58,381 nucleotides of DNA from Candidatus Omnitrophota bacterium (GCA_030692055.1 JAUYCY010000006.1:1-58381), one strand, 5' to 3'; counted from the first letter of the stretch, positions 23,531 through 32,711 are shown. Numbers and translations: made by a program. Notes: generated by a model from the letters alone, not told the origin.

Positions 23531-26245
23531 ATGAAGATACTATTAGTTTTAAGTATATCGCTTTTTTTTACAATAGAATGCTATTCGACAACATTTGAAC
23601 TCTATAAAAACGGGGATCCTCATGGGGAGAAGGTTGAGGGAGAAATTGTTGCAAAAGAAAATGGTTATATAAAGATTAAAACAAAAGAAGGTATTCGGTC
23701 TGTTGAGATAAAAATGATTTCTCCGCTTTCTTCTAAGGTTAATGCGAGCGACCTGTCCTACTGGTCCGATTTTTCCTCCCTCGAAGATTTTTCCTTGAAA
23801 AATCTAAGGTCAAAGATTGAGAAAACGAATATATCAAAGTTTATGGATGAAAGAGAGAGGGAAATAATAGCTCGCATGGTGGATAGGATCATTGAAAGGC
23901 TCTCTGAATTAAAAGAGCAATATCCCGAGTTAAAATATTTTAAAGAACCCGAATATTTTGCAAAGGGCGCAGGAACATTTTTGTACGATTATAATACCAA
24001 AGCCGTTATCGATTCTGAAAGGGGATTTTTGAGCTTATATTCTAAGCCTCTTGAAAATGGCTGTGCTATCTACTTTCGCCTCTATTCCTGGAACGATAAA
24101 TCCCGCGATTATTTAGGTTACTTTTTTAACACTGCTAGCGTTGGAGCAAGCGGCGTTGATGGTTTTGGAATGGATTTGAGTATAACAATTGATAAAAACA
24201 GAAAGGAGCTGAGCGAAAAAATCAAAAAGGTTTTTGATGAAGTTATAAAAGGAGAATTTTATAAGAGTATGACAGAGTATCAGTTGATCCGAAAGGGATT
24301 GGGAACAGACAAGGAAAATCTTTTAAAGTTGATTGCTGCTGAAGACCCCAATATTTCTCAAAAGGCAGTTAGCTTATTGGCATTTCATAATTTGGAAGCA
24401 ACGGAATTGACACAGATCCGGATACTTTTAAAAGAAGGCAAAGTTCCATTTTCGGTGGTTAGTCTTTTGGAAAAGAAGGATAGTGAGCATTTGCCTGAAG
24501 TCTATGAAGTAGTTTTTAATATGGCTCTCAACGCTGAGAAAAGCGGGAAAGACGAATTCATAAAAACGCCATTTTGGGGTCAAGGCTGGGCCAGTCAGGC
24601 GCGAGGTATACGCTATTATATTGCTAACGCTCTCTGCAAGAGCAGCGACCCGCGGTTTATAAATACGGCAAGCAATATTTTAAACAATGATACAGTTGTA
24701 CAAAATAAGTTATTTGTGCTTGACTATTTATTTAATTTACCAGCCAAAACAAGCGAGAAGCCCCTGATATTAGCGCTTGATAACCAAGACAGGAGTATAC
24801 AATTAAAAGCTGTTGAAATCATTGGTAAAAAGAAAATTATAAGCGCTGCAGAGAAGCTAAAGCCGTTTTTGAATTCCTTTAACTCTGAAGTTAGAGAAAA
24901 AACAAAAGAAACTTTAAATAGCTTGGGTGTTACTTATGCAATGGAAGAATCAAAGAGAAAATTACCAGAATTTGCTACAACCCTCTCAAGGACGCTTTGG
25001 GAAGTAGGTTTAACTGAACAGGACATAATGGAAGCGTGTTCAGAAAGAAAATCTATTACTGCAACTTGTCCTCCTACGGAAAAACTACCCGAAGGATATA
25101 CGTTCGTTGACTTAGGAGACAAATGCAAGTTTATTTGGCCTGACAGCGGTAGCTCAACTGTGTCAAAAGGGCAGAGTGCTGGTTTGAAGTCCTGGATTGA
25201 ACCAATGAAAGCAGTCGATTTAGATGCAGTAAAAAAGAGCGCAAAGTTATATTTGGATATTCCGCCTAAATCCCACGTTAGTCTTTTTAAAGGTCCACTT
25301 GTTGGCGTAGACGGCAGTTTTATGTTTGGCGATGTAACCGGGATATATCTATTAGCAGCAGCGATGAAATTAAAAGATGAACTTCTGGCTTTAAGTATTT
25401 ATGAGAGATTAACTCAGAGTTATGTATCTAATGAGGCGATGCTTGAAGCAGGTCTAAATGCTGTTGCCTGGAAATTCTTAAGCCGCGGCATTGAATTTTA
25501 TCAAAAAAAGAAAGACGATGATGCTCTGAAAAATCTGTATGCGCTTGTCAATTTTGAAAAATATACTAAGCCCCATTCTTATTTAGATAAATGTGTTAAG
25601 CAGGCCAAAAATATTAGAGAAACAATTGAATTAAGAAAAAAAGAAGAAAAGACGCCAATACCACAAATTCAAGATCAAGCAGTTTTAGTCAACTATTGGA
25701 TTTCGCAGATTAAAGAAATTAATGGATACCAAATGGGACAACCCGGTTGGCCATCAGTGTTTTTTATTTGGCCAGATGAAGAAAATTTAAAGACAGACAA
25801 AAAATTCTGGGAAGAAGTGATAAAAAGAAACAAAGAAGAGCAAGGTATTGAACCTCCATTTGCCAGCCATGAACTTGAGAAAATTGGAATCGCAGCGCTT
25901 CCCGCGCTTTTCGAAGCCTTTAATGATAAGACGTTAACGCGGACAGTGGGTTATTGGAGAAATTTTCAGCCTGAACGCTACATTGTTACAGTAGGAGGTG
26001 CAGCAAGAGAAATCTTTACAGTAATCTGCTATGATTATGGATTAGTGCCTCCAGTGTTTATGGAAGAAAAAAAGTTTGATCTTTCTATTGATGAGAATTA
26101 TTTAAAAGCTAAGAAACAACTTGAGGAATGGTATAAAAAAATACCGCGAAACATCAAAAGATTAACCAGAGAAGAACAGCAAAAGTTCATGGAAGAAAAG
26201 ATTTACAAAGGAAGAAGCGGTGCTTTTGTAGATACGCCACATTAA
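23531..26245 (+). CDS. Secreted protein with SH3-like N-terminal domain and degenerate HEAT repeats
   Basis: 904 aa with a signal peptide (KILLVLSISLFFTIECYS). Residues about 20-70 (TTFELYKNGDPHGEKVEGEI, then KIKTKEGIRSVEIKMIS) look like a small beta-barrel domain also seen at the start of the caspase-like protein at 56177. The middle contains weak HEAT-like repeats (ISQKAVSLLAFHNLEATE, IQLKAVEIIGKKKIISAAEK, VREKTKETLNSLG). The C-terminal half is not recognised; it has tetratricopeptide-like helices and a Trp-rich block (GYQMGQPGWPSVFFIW). AGGAGG lies upstream of ATG 23531. The duplicated response-regulator scrap just before it suggests the gene belonged to a copied kinase-regulator-HEAT unit. 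Confidence 0.7.
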   Translation: MKILLVLSISLFFTIECYSTTFELYKNGDPHGEKVEGEIVAKENGYIKIKTKEGIRSVEIKMISPLSSKVNASDLSYWSDFSSLEDFSLKNLRSKIEKTNISKFMDEREREIIARMVDRIIERLSELKEQYPELKYFKEPEYFAKGAGTFLYDYNTKAVIDSERGFLSLYSKPLENGCAIYFRLYSWNDKSRDYLGYFFNTASVGASGVDGFGMDLSITIDKNRKELSEKIKKVFDEVIKGEFYKSMTEYQLIRKGLGTDKENLLKLIAAEDPNISQKAVSLLAFHNLEATELTQIRILLKEGKVPFSVVSLLEKKDSEHLPEVYEVVFNMALNAEKSGKDEFIKTPFWGQGWASQARGIRYYIANALCKSSDPRFINTASNILNNDTVVQNKLFVLDYLFNLPAKTSEKPLILALDNQDRSIQLKAVEIIGKKKIISAAEKLKPFLNSFNSEVREKTKETLNSLGVTYAMEESKRKLPEFATTLSRTLWEVGLTEQDIMEACSERKSITATCPPTEKLPEGYTFVDLGDKCKFIWPDSGSSTVSKGQSAGLKSWIEPMKAVDLDAVKKSAKLYLDIPPKSHVSLFKGPLVGVDGSFMFGDVTGIYLLAAAMKLKDELLALSIYERLTQSYVSNEAMLEAGLNAVAWKFLSRGIEFYQKKKDDDALKNLYALVNFEKYTKPHSYLDKCVKQAKNIRETIELRKKEEKTPIPQIQDQAVLVNYWISQIKEINGYQMGQPGWPSVFFIWPDEENLKTDKKFWEEVIKRNKEEQGIEPPFASHELEKIGIAALPALFEAFNDKTLTRTVGYWRNFQPERYIVTVGGAAREIFTVICYDYGLVPPVFMEEKKFDLSIDENYLKAKKQLEEWYKKIPRNIKRLTREEQQKFMEEKIYKGRSGAFVDTPH

Positions 26246-26342
26246 GAATTATCCCAGGAAAAATAGGCTACTTTGTGAAAACATAGTTATGTTCTTTCAA
26301 AGATATATAGTAAATAATTCGTGAATGCATTTGGTATTTTTG

Positions 26343-26351
26343 TGCTATAAT
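26343..26351 (+). promoter_or_regulatory. Extended -10 promoter element
   Basis: TGCTATAAT (TGn plus TATAAT at 26346-26351) lies 28 bases before the start of the small gene at 26379. No good -35 is visible, as is usual with extended -10 promoters. Confidence 0.5.
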
Positions 26352-26378
26352 ATTTAATAATCCTAGTATATAATTGCA

Positions 26379-26582
26379 ATGAGAAAAAAGATTTGGGTAA
26401 ATAAGCCAAGGTCGTTTAAGGAAGCAGAAGAGTTTGATATACTCTTCTGGAAGCGAGCCGGAGCGAATGCAAAGTTTATCGCATTATGGGAAATGGTGAA
26501 AGATTTCTATAAACTCAAAAATATAAAAAATGGAAATAAGCTCAGATTACAAAGAACTATTTGGCATATTGAACAGATATAA
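26379..26582 (+). CDS. Small partner protein upstream of a nucleotidyltransferase
   Basis: 67 aa, basic, with the pattern RSFKEAEEFDILFWKR...ALWEMV...KLRLQRTIWHIEQI. Short proteins of this shape (EAEEFDxxFW ... LQR..xxI at the end) are often encoded directly before DUF6036/AbiEii-like nucleotidyltransferases. Its last 53 bases overlap the next gene, implying coupled translation. The pairing resembles type IV toxin-antitoxin modules (small partner plus nucleotidyltransferase toxin), but neither partner's function is shown. No Shine-Dalgarno site is evident before ATG 26379. Confidence 0.6.
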   Translation: MRKKIWVNKPRSFKEAEEFDILFWKRAGANAKFIALWEMVKDFYKLKNIKNGNKLRLQRTIWHIEQI

Positions 26583-26997
26583 AGTGCGCTATCTCATTGT
26601 AGGCGCATATGCCGTTACTTTTTATACAGAGCCAAGATTTACTAAGGATTTAGATATATGGGTGGATTCCGATATTAACAATGCCGGGCGGTTATATAAA
26701 GCATTGGCAGAATTTGGCACGCCGCTTGACGGTGTTTCCATAGCTGATTTTGCAAATAAAAATATGATTTACCAGATAGGTGTTGCGCCTGTGCGGATTG
26801 ATATTATCGCGGGCTTAAAGGGCTTACAGTTTGATAAAGCGTGGAAAAATCGTAAAAAAACAAAATATGGGGGCATAAATGTTAATATATTAGGCTTGAA
26901 AGATTTAATATATTTAAAAAAGAAAGCAAAAAGGCCCCAAGATATTTTAGATGTAACAAAGTTAAGCCGTAAAATTCGTAAAACCCGCCACTTTTAA
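26530..26997 (+). CDS. Nucleotidyltransferase-fold protein (DUF6036/AbiEii-like)
   Basis: 155 aa. It shows the minimal nucleotidyltransferase core: YLIVGAYAVTFYTEPRFTKD with the metal-binding DLD at 40-42 (KDLDIWVD) and a third acidic site in VRIDIIAG. The helix-hairpin and the ILGLKDLIYLKKKAKRPQDI block are typical of stand-alone AbiEii/DUF6036 proteins. The G-[AS] motif reads GAYA rather than GGYA. It overlaps the small gene before it by 53 bases. Likely an NMP- or nucleotide-transferring toxin-like enzyme; substrate unknown. Confidence 0.75.
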   Translation: MEISSDYKELFGILNRYKVRYLIVGAYAVTFYTEPRFTKDLDIWVDSDINNAGRLYKALAEFGTPLDGVSIADFANKNMIYQIGVAPVRIDIIAGLKGLQFDKAWKNRKKTKYGGINVNILGLKDLIYLKKKAKRPQDILDVTKLSRKIRKTRHF

Positions 26998-27028
26998 AGT
27001 GCCGCCATATTAAAAAAGTATCGAGTAG

Positions 27029-28285
27029 ATGAATATTTATTTAATTATCATTTTAGTTATTGTCACCTTTGAATATCTTTTAAGCCTTATCGTAGAGACT
27101 CTTAACGTAAAACATGCATCAGCGGACCTGCCTAAGGAATTTGAAGGTTTCTATGATGCCGCCAAATATAAAACTGCGCAAAGTTATCTCAAAGAAAACA
27201 CGCGTTTTCACCTTATTAAAGATACTTTCTTTACCATTGTCACTTTATTATTTATTTTAGGCGGGGGCTTTAACTTTGTTGACCAGATAGCAAGAAAACT
27301 TAGCCAGGGTGAAATTATTGCGGGTTTAGCTTTTGCCGGGCTACTGGGACTAGGAATGCAAATTATATCTATTCCCTTTTCCGCTTTCCGTATCTTTGTT
27401 ATTGAGCAAAAATATGGTTTTAATAAAACGACCGTAAAAACATTTATTTTAGATATTATAAAAAGTTTAATCTTAAGCGCGATTATAGGGGGGATTATTT
27501 TAGCTTGCGTAATTTGGTTTTTCCAAATTGCAGGCAGTCTTGCTTGGGTTTATTGCTGGGTAGCGATTACCGTATTTCAGCTTTTCCTCCTATTTATCGC
27601 CCCAGTTGTGATTATGCCGCTTTTTAATAAATTTATTCCGTTAGAAGAAGGAGAATTAAGAACTGCGATACAAAATTATGCTAAATCCCAAAATTTTGCT
27701 TTAGCCGGAATTTTTAAAATGGATGCTTCTCGCCGCTCCAGTAAATCCAACGCGTTTTTTACCGGCTTTGGAAGGTTTAGGCGCATTGCTTTATTTGATA
27801 CGCTCATTCAAAAACATACCACTGATGAGCTGGTTTCGGTGTTAGCCCACGAAATAGGCCATTACAAGAAAAAACATTTCATAAAAGGAGTAATCTTATC
27901 TATTGTAACTACCGGCCTTATGCTTTTTATCCTTTCATTTTTTATAAAGAACCAGGGTTTATTCGGCGCTTTTAAAATGCAAAATCTTTCTATCTATGCC
28001 AGCTTAATCTTTTTTGGTTTTCTTTATAGCCCGATTAACCTTTTCATTGGTGTCTTTTCAAATATTTTTTCGCGTAAACACGAATACCAAGCCGATGCTT
28101 TTGCTGTTACTACCTATAAAAGAGCAGACGCCTATATTTTAGCTTTAAAGAAGTTAAGCGTAGATAATCTTTCAAATCTCACCCCGCACCCGTTAAAAGT
28201 ATTTCTTGATTATACCCACCCGCCGGTTTTAAAGAGGATAGAGGCAATCAGGCTCCAAGCTACAGGCTGCAAGCCACAAGATTAA
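27029..28285 (+). CDS. M48-family membrane zinc metallopeptidase (Ste24/CAAX protease type)
   Basis: 418 aa integral membrane peptidase. The catalytic HEIGH motif (residues 274-278, VLAHEIGHYKKKH) is in a helix. The third zinc ligand is the Glu of KHEYQADAFA near 352, and the family-typical LTPHPLKVFLDYTHPP block lies near the C terminus. The N-terminal region (ADLPKEFEGFYDAAKYKTAQ) and several hydrophobic helices match Ste24-type M48A peptidases, whose bacterial members serve in membrane protein quality control. It starts 31 bases after the nucleotidyltransferase gene without a clear ribosome-binding site. Confidence 0.92.
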   Translation: MNIYLIIILVIVTFEYLLSLIVETLNVKHASADLPKEFEGFYDAAKYKTAQSYLKENTRFHLIKDTFFTIVTLLFILGGGFNFVDQIARKLSQGEIIAGLAFAGLLGLGMQIISIPFSAFRIFVIEQKYGFNKTTVKTFILDIIKSLILSAIIGGIILACVIWFFQIAGSLAWVYCWVAITVFQLFLLFIAPVVIMPLFNKFIPLEEGELRTAIQNYAKSQNFALAGIFKMDASRRSSKSNAFFTGFGRFRRIALFDTLIQKHTTDELVSVLAHEIGHYKKKHFIKGVILSIVTTGLMLFILSFFIKNQGLFGAFKMQNLSIYASLIFFGFLYSPINLFIGVFSNIFSRKHEYQADAFAVTTYKRADAYILALKKLSVDNLSNLTPHPLKVFLDYTHPPVLKRIEAIRLQATGCKPQD

Positions 28286-28620
28286 AATCCTATAGCCTGT
28301 AGTTTGCAGTATATTTCATTATAATTTCTGCCTTGCAAATTCCCGATTCAGAGATAAAATAAGTCCAGATTATTTGGGTAATAAAACTTGAACTTGTACA
28401 GGTTCGTTAGTTGAATTATCCCCGTAGGGGTCGAAAGCGTTAAAGAATTATCGTAGGGAATTTCATAATATTCTTGCGAGTCGGGATGGCAGAAAAGGGA
28501 CTGTTGCGAAACGCACCAGTCCATGATTTCAGCGATTAAAACTTGATTACAGTGATTAAAATTGTTAATGTTTTCAATCGTTGGAATCTTTTAGTAATCA
28601 TTGTAATCAGACGCTGATGC
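28286..28620. other. Gene-free spacer with inverted CATTA-hairpin copy and palindromes
   Basis: The stretch contains an inverted copy of the CATTA-hairpin family at 28380-28420 (AATAAAACTTGAACTTGTAC ... GTTGAATTA), the palindrome GGGACTGTTGCGAAACGCACC at 28497-28522, and GATTACAGTGATTAAAA-type word repeats at 28525-28620. No gene was seen. Confidence 0.55.
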
Positions 28621-28653
28621 ATTATGCAACAGCGTCAAAAGGAGGTGGCTAAG

Positions 28654-28932
28654 ATGGCAAAATTTTTGATGTTAGGAAAGTATTCGCTCGAAGCGGTTAA
28701 AGGGATTAAGCGAGAACGCACGAAAAAAGCAGTGAAGACTATTGAGAAATTAGGAGGTAAAGTAAATTCGCTGTATGCTCTTTTGGGCAGTTACGATTTA
28801 GCATCTATAGTGGATTTTCCTACCAATTCAGCTGCAATTAAAGCATCCATAGCGCTTACTCGATTAACCGGCATTGGGTTTACCACTTTTCCGGCGATGA
28901 CTGTTGAAGAATTTGATAAAATGATAGATTAA
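28654..28932 (+). CDS. GYD-domain protein
   Basis: 92 aa, start ATG 28654 after AGGAGG. The pattern (FLMLGKYSLEAVKGIKRERT, then KKAVKTIEKLGGKVNSLYALLGSYD, DLASIVDFP) is that of the small GYD family, named for the Gly-Tyr-Asp motif, here GSYD. These are ferredoxin-like-fold proteins of unknown function, often single-domain. It stands alone between palindromic spacers and has its own terminator. The in-frame ATG at 28624 lies in repeat sequence and is rejected as a start. Confidence 0.8.
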   Translation: MAKFLMLGKYSLEAVKGIKRERTKKAVKTIEKLGGKVNSLYALLGSYDLASIVDFPTNSAAIKASIALTRLTGIGFTTFPAMTVEEFDKMID

Positions 28933-28966
28933 CCCAAAAAATGCATTTGATAAAGTGCATTTTTTG
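28931..28966 (+). terminator. Intrinsic terminator of the GYD gene
   Basis: AAAAAATGCATTTGATAAAG pairs with the following TGCATTTTTT, an A/T-flanked stem right after the stop codon that ends in a T-run. Confidence 0.7.
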
Positions 28967-28967
28967 C

Positions 28968-29330
28968 CCTACCCAACAGGGAGCCCTGTTGGGCTACGGG
29001 CCGATGCTGAAATTTGCCCTTAAATTTATTTTAAATTTAAGGGCAAATTTAAGATCACATCGGGGTTACCGGAAAAAATGCCAAGAACCAAATGGTGCAG
29101 TATACTAATTACCTACCCAGCAGGCGCTGCGCGCCTGTTGGACTAACACAATGTGCTGAAGATACTTATAAAACATTTTAGTTTGCAAAGGCATTTTTCC
29201 GATTAATCACAGAGTAAACGGAATATAATCCGTTCTGCATCATAGAACAAGCCGCCGCTTTTTTAATGAGGCAGCAACTTTTCAAGCAGAAAGGCGCCAA
29301 AAAGTTGCGTAGTCGAATTACCCGCGTAGG
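28968..29330. other. Gene-free spacer dense in palindromes
   Basis: It contains CCTACCCAACAGGGAGCC and its mirror (28968-28996), the AAATTTGCCCTTAAAT / ATTTAAGGGCAAATTT pair (29010-29052), the variant CCTACCCAGCAGGC palindrome (29112-29146), and an inverted CATTA-hairpin at 29264-29320 (TAATGAGGC ... stem GCAACTTTT / AAAAGTTGC ... TCGAATTA). I saw no gene. Confidence 0.6.
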
Positions 29331-29433
29331 GGTAATGAAGCTTACGACTTACAGCTTGTAACTATATTCTTCGGATTTAAGGAAAAAAGGGTAAGGTTTG
29401 GGTAGGGGGAAGGCTTCGCTGGAGATAAAAATC

Positions 29434-29553
29434 TTGACAGATCTACTTTTTGGGTATAAATTAATATTACAAATAGGCCACGTCCCGAGTTTTGAAGGGG
29501 TAAATCCCGGACGCTAAAAAAGTAAAACCTTCGCTAGAAATGGCGGAGGTTTT
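29434..29553 (+). ncRNA. Candidate short transcript (promoter to terminator)
   Basis: TTGACA at 29434-29439 and TATAAA at 29455-29460 (spacing 15, short) are followed within about 90 bases by a strong hairpin: AAAACCTTCGC (29524-29534) pairs fully, with one G-T, to GCGGAGGTTTT (29543-29553), then TTATGTTT. There is no open reading frame between them. It could be a small RNA or a leader that controls the restriction gene at 29590. Confidence 0.4.
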
Positions 29554-29589
29554 TATGTTTATATAACCAAAACTGACAAAAGGAGAAAA

Positions 29590-30399
29590 ATGAAATCTAT
29601 CCCAAAAGAAAAAACAATAGAAGCCTTAGTTCATACTGCCGTTGAATCTTACGCTCAAGGTTTTCAAGCTAGGCATGAAGCAGAGGTTGATAATCCAGAC
29701 GGGATTATCAATATGAAAATACACAATGTTTTTATAGAGGCGCTGGGAAAAGAAATCCAATACTATGCTGCTTTAGTACGTTCACTAGATAGTTCTTTAG
29801 GCAACATGCTAGAATCGTTAGCAATAAACATTGCCAGATTATCTTTCGAAGTCAAAAGGAATGTGCAGGGACCACTTAGCGCAGAACAGACAAGTGGTAT
29901 AGCGGAGCTACTAGAAAAATATAAGCGTCACGAGAAGAAGCCGGAAGTAAAAGATTATCAAATTTTTCGTACGATTAATCCAAAAGAAGCTGCGAGAATT
30001 AAAAGACACGATAGCGATTATTACTTAATAGATAAAGAAACAAATAGCCATTATTTGATTGAGCTTAAAATAGGAGGCGATTTAGATAATAAGAAAGCTA
30101 GGTCTGAAAAAGAGGCTATCTTAGAGCAGTACGCAATTCTTTCTAACATACTTCCCTCGGCTACAAAAATAACTATTTATTTTGCTACGGCATACAATCG
30201 GTTTGGTGAAAATAAACCTTGGCGACAGGAACGAGTAAGGCAATTTTTTTCTGATGAAGAATTGCTTATAGGAAAAGATTTTTGGAACTTTATCAGTCAA
30301 TCAGAAAAAGGGTACGAAATAGTATTGAGCGCATATCGAAAAAGCTCCTATTTGATAAAGGATGCTTTAAATTCAATAAAAAAGACATATTTAGGCTAA
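29590..30399 (+). CDS. Type II restriction endonuclease, TdeIII family
   Basis: 269 aa, AGGAG at good distance before ATG 29590. The sequence carries the TdeIII-family pattern: SSLGNMLESLAINIARLSFE, GPLSAEQTSGIAELLEKYKR, and the probable PD-(D/E)xK core DYYLIDKE ... HYLIELKIGGDLDNKKA, where ELK supplies the E-x-K part. The protein should cut unmethylated DNA. Two N6-adenine methyltransferase genes follow within 25 and 6 bases, forming a compact restriction-modification operon. The recognition site cannot be read from sequence. Confidence 0.8.
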   Translation: MKSIPKEKTIEALVHTAVESYAQGFQARHEAEVDNPDGIINMKIHNVFIEALGKEIQYYAALVRSLDSSLGNMLESLAINIARLSFEVKRNVQGPLSAEQTSGIAELLEKYKRHEKKPEVKDYQIFRTINPKEAARIKRHDSDYYLIDKETNSHYLIELKIGGDLDNKKARSEKEAILEQYAILSNILPSATKITIYFATAYNRFGENKPWRQERVRQFFSDEELLIGKDFWNFISQSEKGYEIVLSAYRKSSYLIKDALNSIKKTYLG

Positions 30400-30424
30400 A
30401 GTTAAATTAATCCTCAGTAAATAT

Positions 30425-31546
30425 ATGCAAACATTAATTAAATGGCCCGGTGGTAAATCAAACGAATTTTCATACATAAAGGATTTAATCCCGAAATATA
30501 CGAGATACTTTGAGCCTTTCTTTGGGGGTGGTGCTGTATTTTTCAATTTGCAACCTAAAAAAGCCATTATCAATGACGCCTGTAAAGAACTAATGGATTT
30601 TTACAGGTTTATAAAAGGCGAGTACGACCGAGAAAAATTTAAAAAAGAGCTTTATGCATATGTAAACAATTGGGAGAAAATTCCCAAATATTTAAGTCTC
30701 TTCGAAAATAAATTCTTTGATCTCTATTTAAGCTACAGAAAGGGGAAATTTAATGCAGAGCAATTAAAAAAGATAGTTGATGATGAAATAATGGAAGAGG
30801 TTAGGGCATTTAATGGTCTATTTGATAACGATTTTTGTCTTGATGACAAAAATTTAATGCAGCAAATAATTACGAACCTATTTTCTAAGATTAAAAGGAT
30901 TAAAGAGGTTGAAAGAGATAGGGGAGAAATTTCATCGGGGGATCTTCATAAAAATATTGAAACTGCTTTCAGGAGTGGTTTTTATATGCATTTTAGAGAT
31001 ATCCTGAATTTTAACGGAACAAAATATAAAATTAGCTATGCTAAACAAATAGCCAATTATTATTTCGTTAGAGAATTCTGCTATGGCTCGATGTTCAGAT
31101 TTAATTCTAATGGCCAGTTTAATATTCCGTACGGAGGAATCGCATATAATTCAAAAGATTTTAGAGGAAAAGTAGATTATATTCTTAGTTTGCTTGTGAA
31201 TAAATTATTTGAGAATGCCGCAATAAAGAATGAGGACTTTGAAAATATTTTTAATTCATATAAACTTGATAAAAATGATTTTATTTTTTTAGATCCTCCT
31301 TACGACACCGATTTTAGTGACTATGACAAGAAAGCTTTTGATAAAAAAGATCAACAAAGATTAGCAAATTGCTTATTGAAAACACAAGCAAAGTTTATCT
31401 TAATTATTAAAAAGACCCGTTTCATTTATGATTTATATAGTGATAAAAAGGGCATCAATATTGAAAGTTTTGAAAAGAAGTATTTATATAATGTAAAGGG
31501 GCGGAATATTCGAGAAGTTCGACATTTAATTGTTTTTAATTTCTAA
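30425..31546 (+). CDS. Dam-like (D12/alpha class) N6-adenine DNA methyltransferase
   Basis: 373 aa. The order is alpha class: motif X/I at the N terminus (IKWPGGK at 5-11, YFEPFFGGGAVFFN at 28-41), a long target-recognition region rich in Lys/Phe, then catalytic motif IV DPPYDTDF near 290. It is longer than Dam in its recognition domain (YMHFRDILNFNGTKY). It lacks an obvious ribosome-binding site and lies 25 bases after the restriction gene. It should protect one strand or site type of the restriction target. AT-rich codon use matches the rest of the 29-35 kb island. Confidence 0.88.
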   Translation: MQTLIKWPGGKSNEFSYIKDLIPKYTRYFEPFFGGGAVFFNLQPKKAIINDACKELMDFYRFIKGEYDREKFKKELYAYVNNWEKIPKYLSLFENKFFDLYLSYRKGKFNAEQLKKIVDDEIMEEVRAFNGLFDNDFCLDDKNLMQQIITNLFSKIKRIKEVERDRGEISSGDLHKNIETAFRSGFYMHFRDILNFNGTKYKISYAKQIANYYFVREFCYGSMFRFNSNGQFNIPYGGIAYNSKDFRGKVDYILSLLVNKLFENAAIKNEDFENIFNSYKLDKNDFIFLDPPYDTDFSDYDKKAFDKKDQQRLANCLLKTQAKFILIIKKTRFIYDLYSDKKGINIESFEKKYLYNVKGRNIREVRHLIVFNF

Positions 31547-31552
31547 GCAAGT

Positions 31553-32395
31553 ATGAAAATGGATACAAATTATATTATGCATGGCGATTGTTCTGATGTT
31601 CTAAAAACCTTTCCCGATAATACGTTCGATTTAATTTTTGCTGACCCGCCGTATTATCTGCAATTACCAAACAATAAAAGACTAAAGCGTTTTGACGGTT
31701 CGGAAATAATTCCTGTTTATGATGAATGGGATAAATTTGAAAACTATGAAGACTTTGATAATTTTACTTTACGTTGGTTATCAGAATGTCAAAGGGTATT
31801 AAAGCCTACGGGTACTATTTGGGTTATCGGAATGTATCACAGTATATTTAGAGTAGGAAAGATTATGCAGGATCTCGGGTTATGGTTCTTAAACGATGTA
31901 ATCTGGGTAAAAATTGGAGCTTTGCCTAATCTAAATGGCAGGCGTTTTACCAATAATCATGAGACTCTAATTTGGGCCGTGAAAAACAAAGATTGCAAGG
32001 GCTATACTTTTAAGTATGAATTATTAAAAGAAATGAACGATGGTAAGCAGATGAAAGATACCGACTGGGTTTTTTCTATTTGTACTGGCATTGAGAGATT
32101 ACGTGATAAGAACGGAATAAAACTTCATAATACACAAAAACCTATAAAGCTTATTCAAAGGGTAATATTAACCGCAAGTAATAAAGGAGATTTAATCCTG
32201 GACCCATTTCTAGGAAGTGGTACTACAGCCGTAGCGGCTGAAGAATTAGACAGGAAGTGGATCGGAATTGAAAAGAATAAAAAGTATGTCGAATTAGCTC
32301 AAAATAGAATTAATTCACTTCACAATAAAGGTGTTTCTATGATCGCCGTGACTGGTACATCGAGCGCAGAAAAAATAAACCCCCTTTCTGTGTAA
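31553..32395 (+). CDS. CcrM/HinfI-like (beta class) N6-adenine DNA methyltransferase
   Basis: 280 aa. Catalytic motif IV comes first (DLIFADPPYYLQLPN near 26-40) and the AdoMet motif later (DPFLGSGTTAVAAEELDRKW near 218), the beta-class order. The stretches ECQRVLKPTGTIWVIGMYHS, FRVGKIMQDLGLWFLNDVIW and GRRFTNNHETLIWA are very like M.HinfI/CcrM enzymes, which methylate GANTC. It lacks the CcrM C-terminal extension. It follows the alpha-class enzyme by 6 bases. Two methyltransferases of different classes with one nuclease suggest either an asymmetric site or two separate specificities. Confidence 0.9.
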   Translation: MKMDTNYIMHGDCSDVLKTFPDNTFDLIFADPPYYLQLPNNKRLKRFDGSEIIPVYDEWDKFENYEDFDNFTLRWLSECQRVLKPTGTIWVIGMYHSIFRVGKIMQDLGLWFLNDVIWVKIGALPNLNGRRFTNNHETLIWAVKNKDCKGYTFKYELLKEMNDGKQMKDTDWVFSICTGIERLRDKNGIKLHNTQKPIKLIQRVILTASNKGDLILDPFLGSGTTAVAAEELDRKWIGIEKNKKYVELAQNRINSLHNKGVSMIAVTGTSSAEKINPLSV

Positions 32396-32471
32396 GCATT
32401 AGTATGGAATAATCTTTGGATAGAGATATCCTCTGGGAATTAAAATAAAGTTTAATGAGGAGGTTTGTAAG

Positions 32472-32693
32472 ATGCTTGATAGAGAAGTTGTAAGAGAATT
32501 TTTAGAAGATAAATCCAAAGTTATATTTAAGAATAAACCCAAGGATATTTCTGGAAAAATTCTTGTCGAGACGTTCTGTAGATATATCGAAGATGATTAT
32601 TATGAATGGCTCAAGGATAATTTTAAAACTTTTTTCAATCACGGCATGCCAGACTGGAATTGGATTAAAGAAAGAATAAGATATTATAAATAG
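32472..32693 (+). CDS. Hypothetical small protein 1 of the island
   Basis: 73 aa, preceded by GAGGAGG, which supports expression. Acidic and aromatic-rich (EDDYYEWLKDNFKTFF, MPDWNWIKERIRYYK). No signal peptide or membrane helix. I do not recognise a family. It lies after the methyltransferases and 18 bases before another small orphan, so it is probably part of the same mobile island. Confidence 0.55.
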   Translation: MLDREVVREFLEDKSKVIFKNKPKDISGKILVETFCRYIEDDYYEWLKDNFKTFFNHGMPDWNWIKERIRYYK

Positions 32694-32711
32694 GTATAGT
32701 TATAGTTAAAA

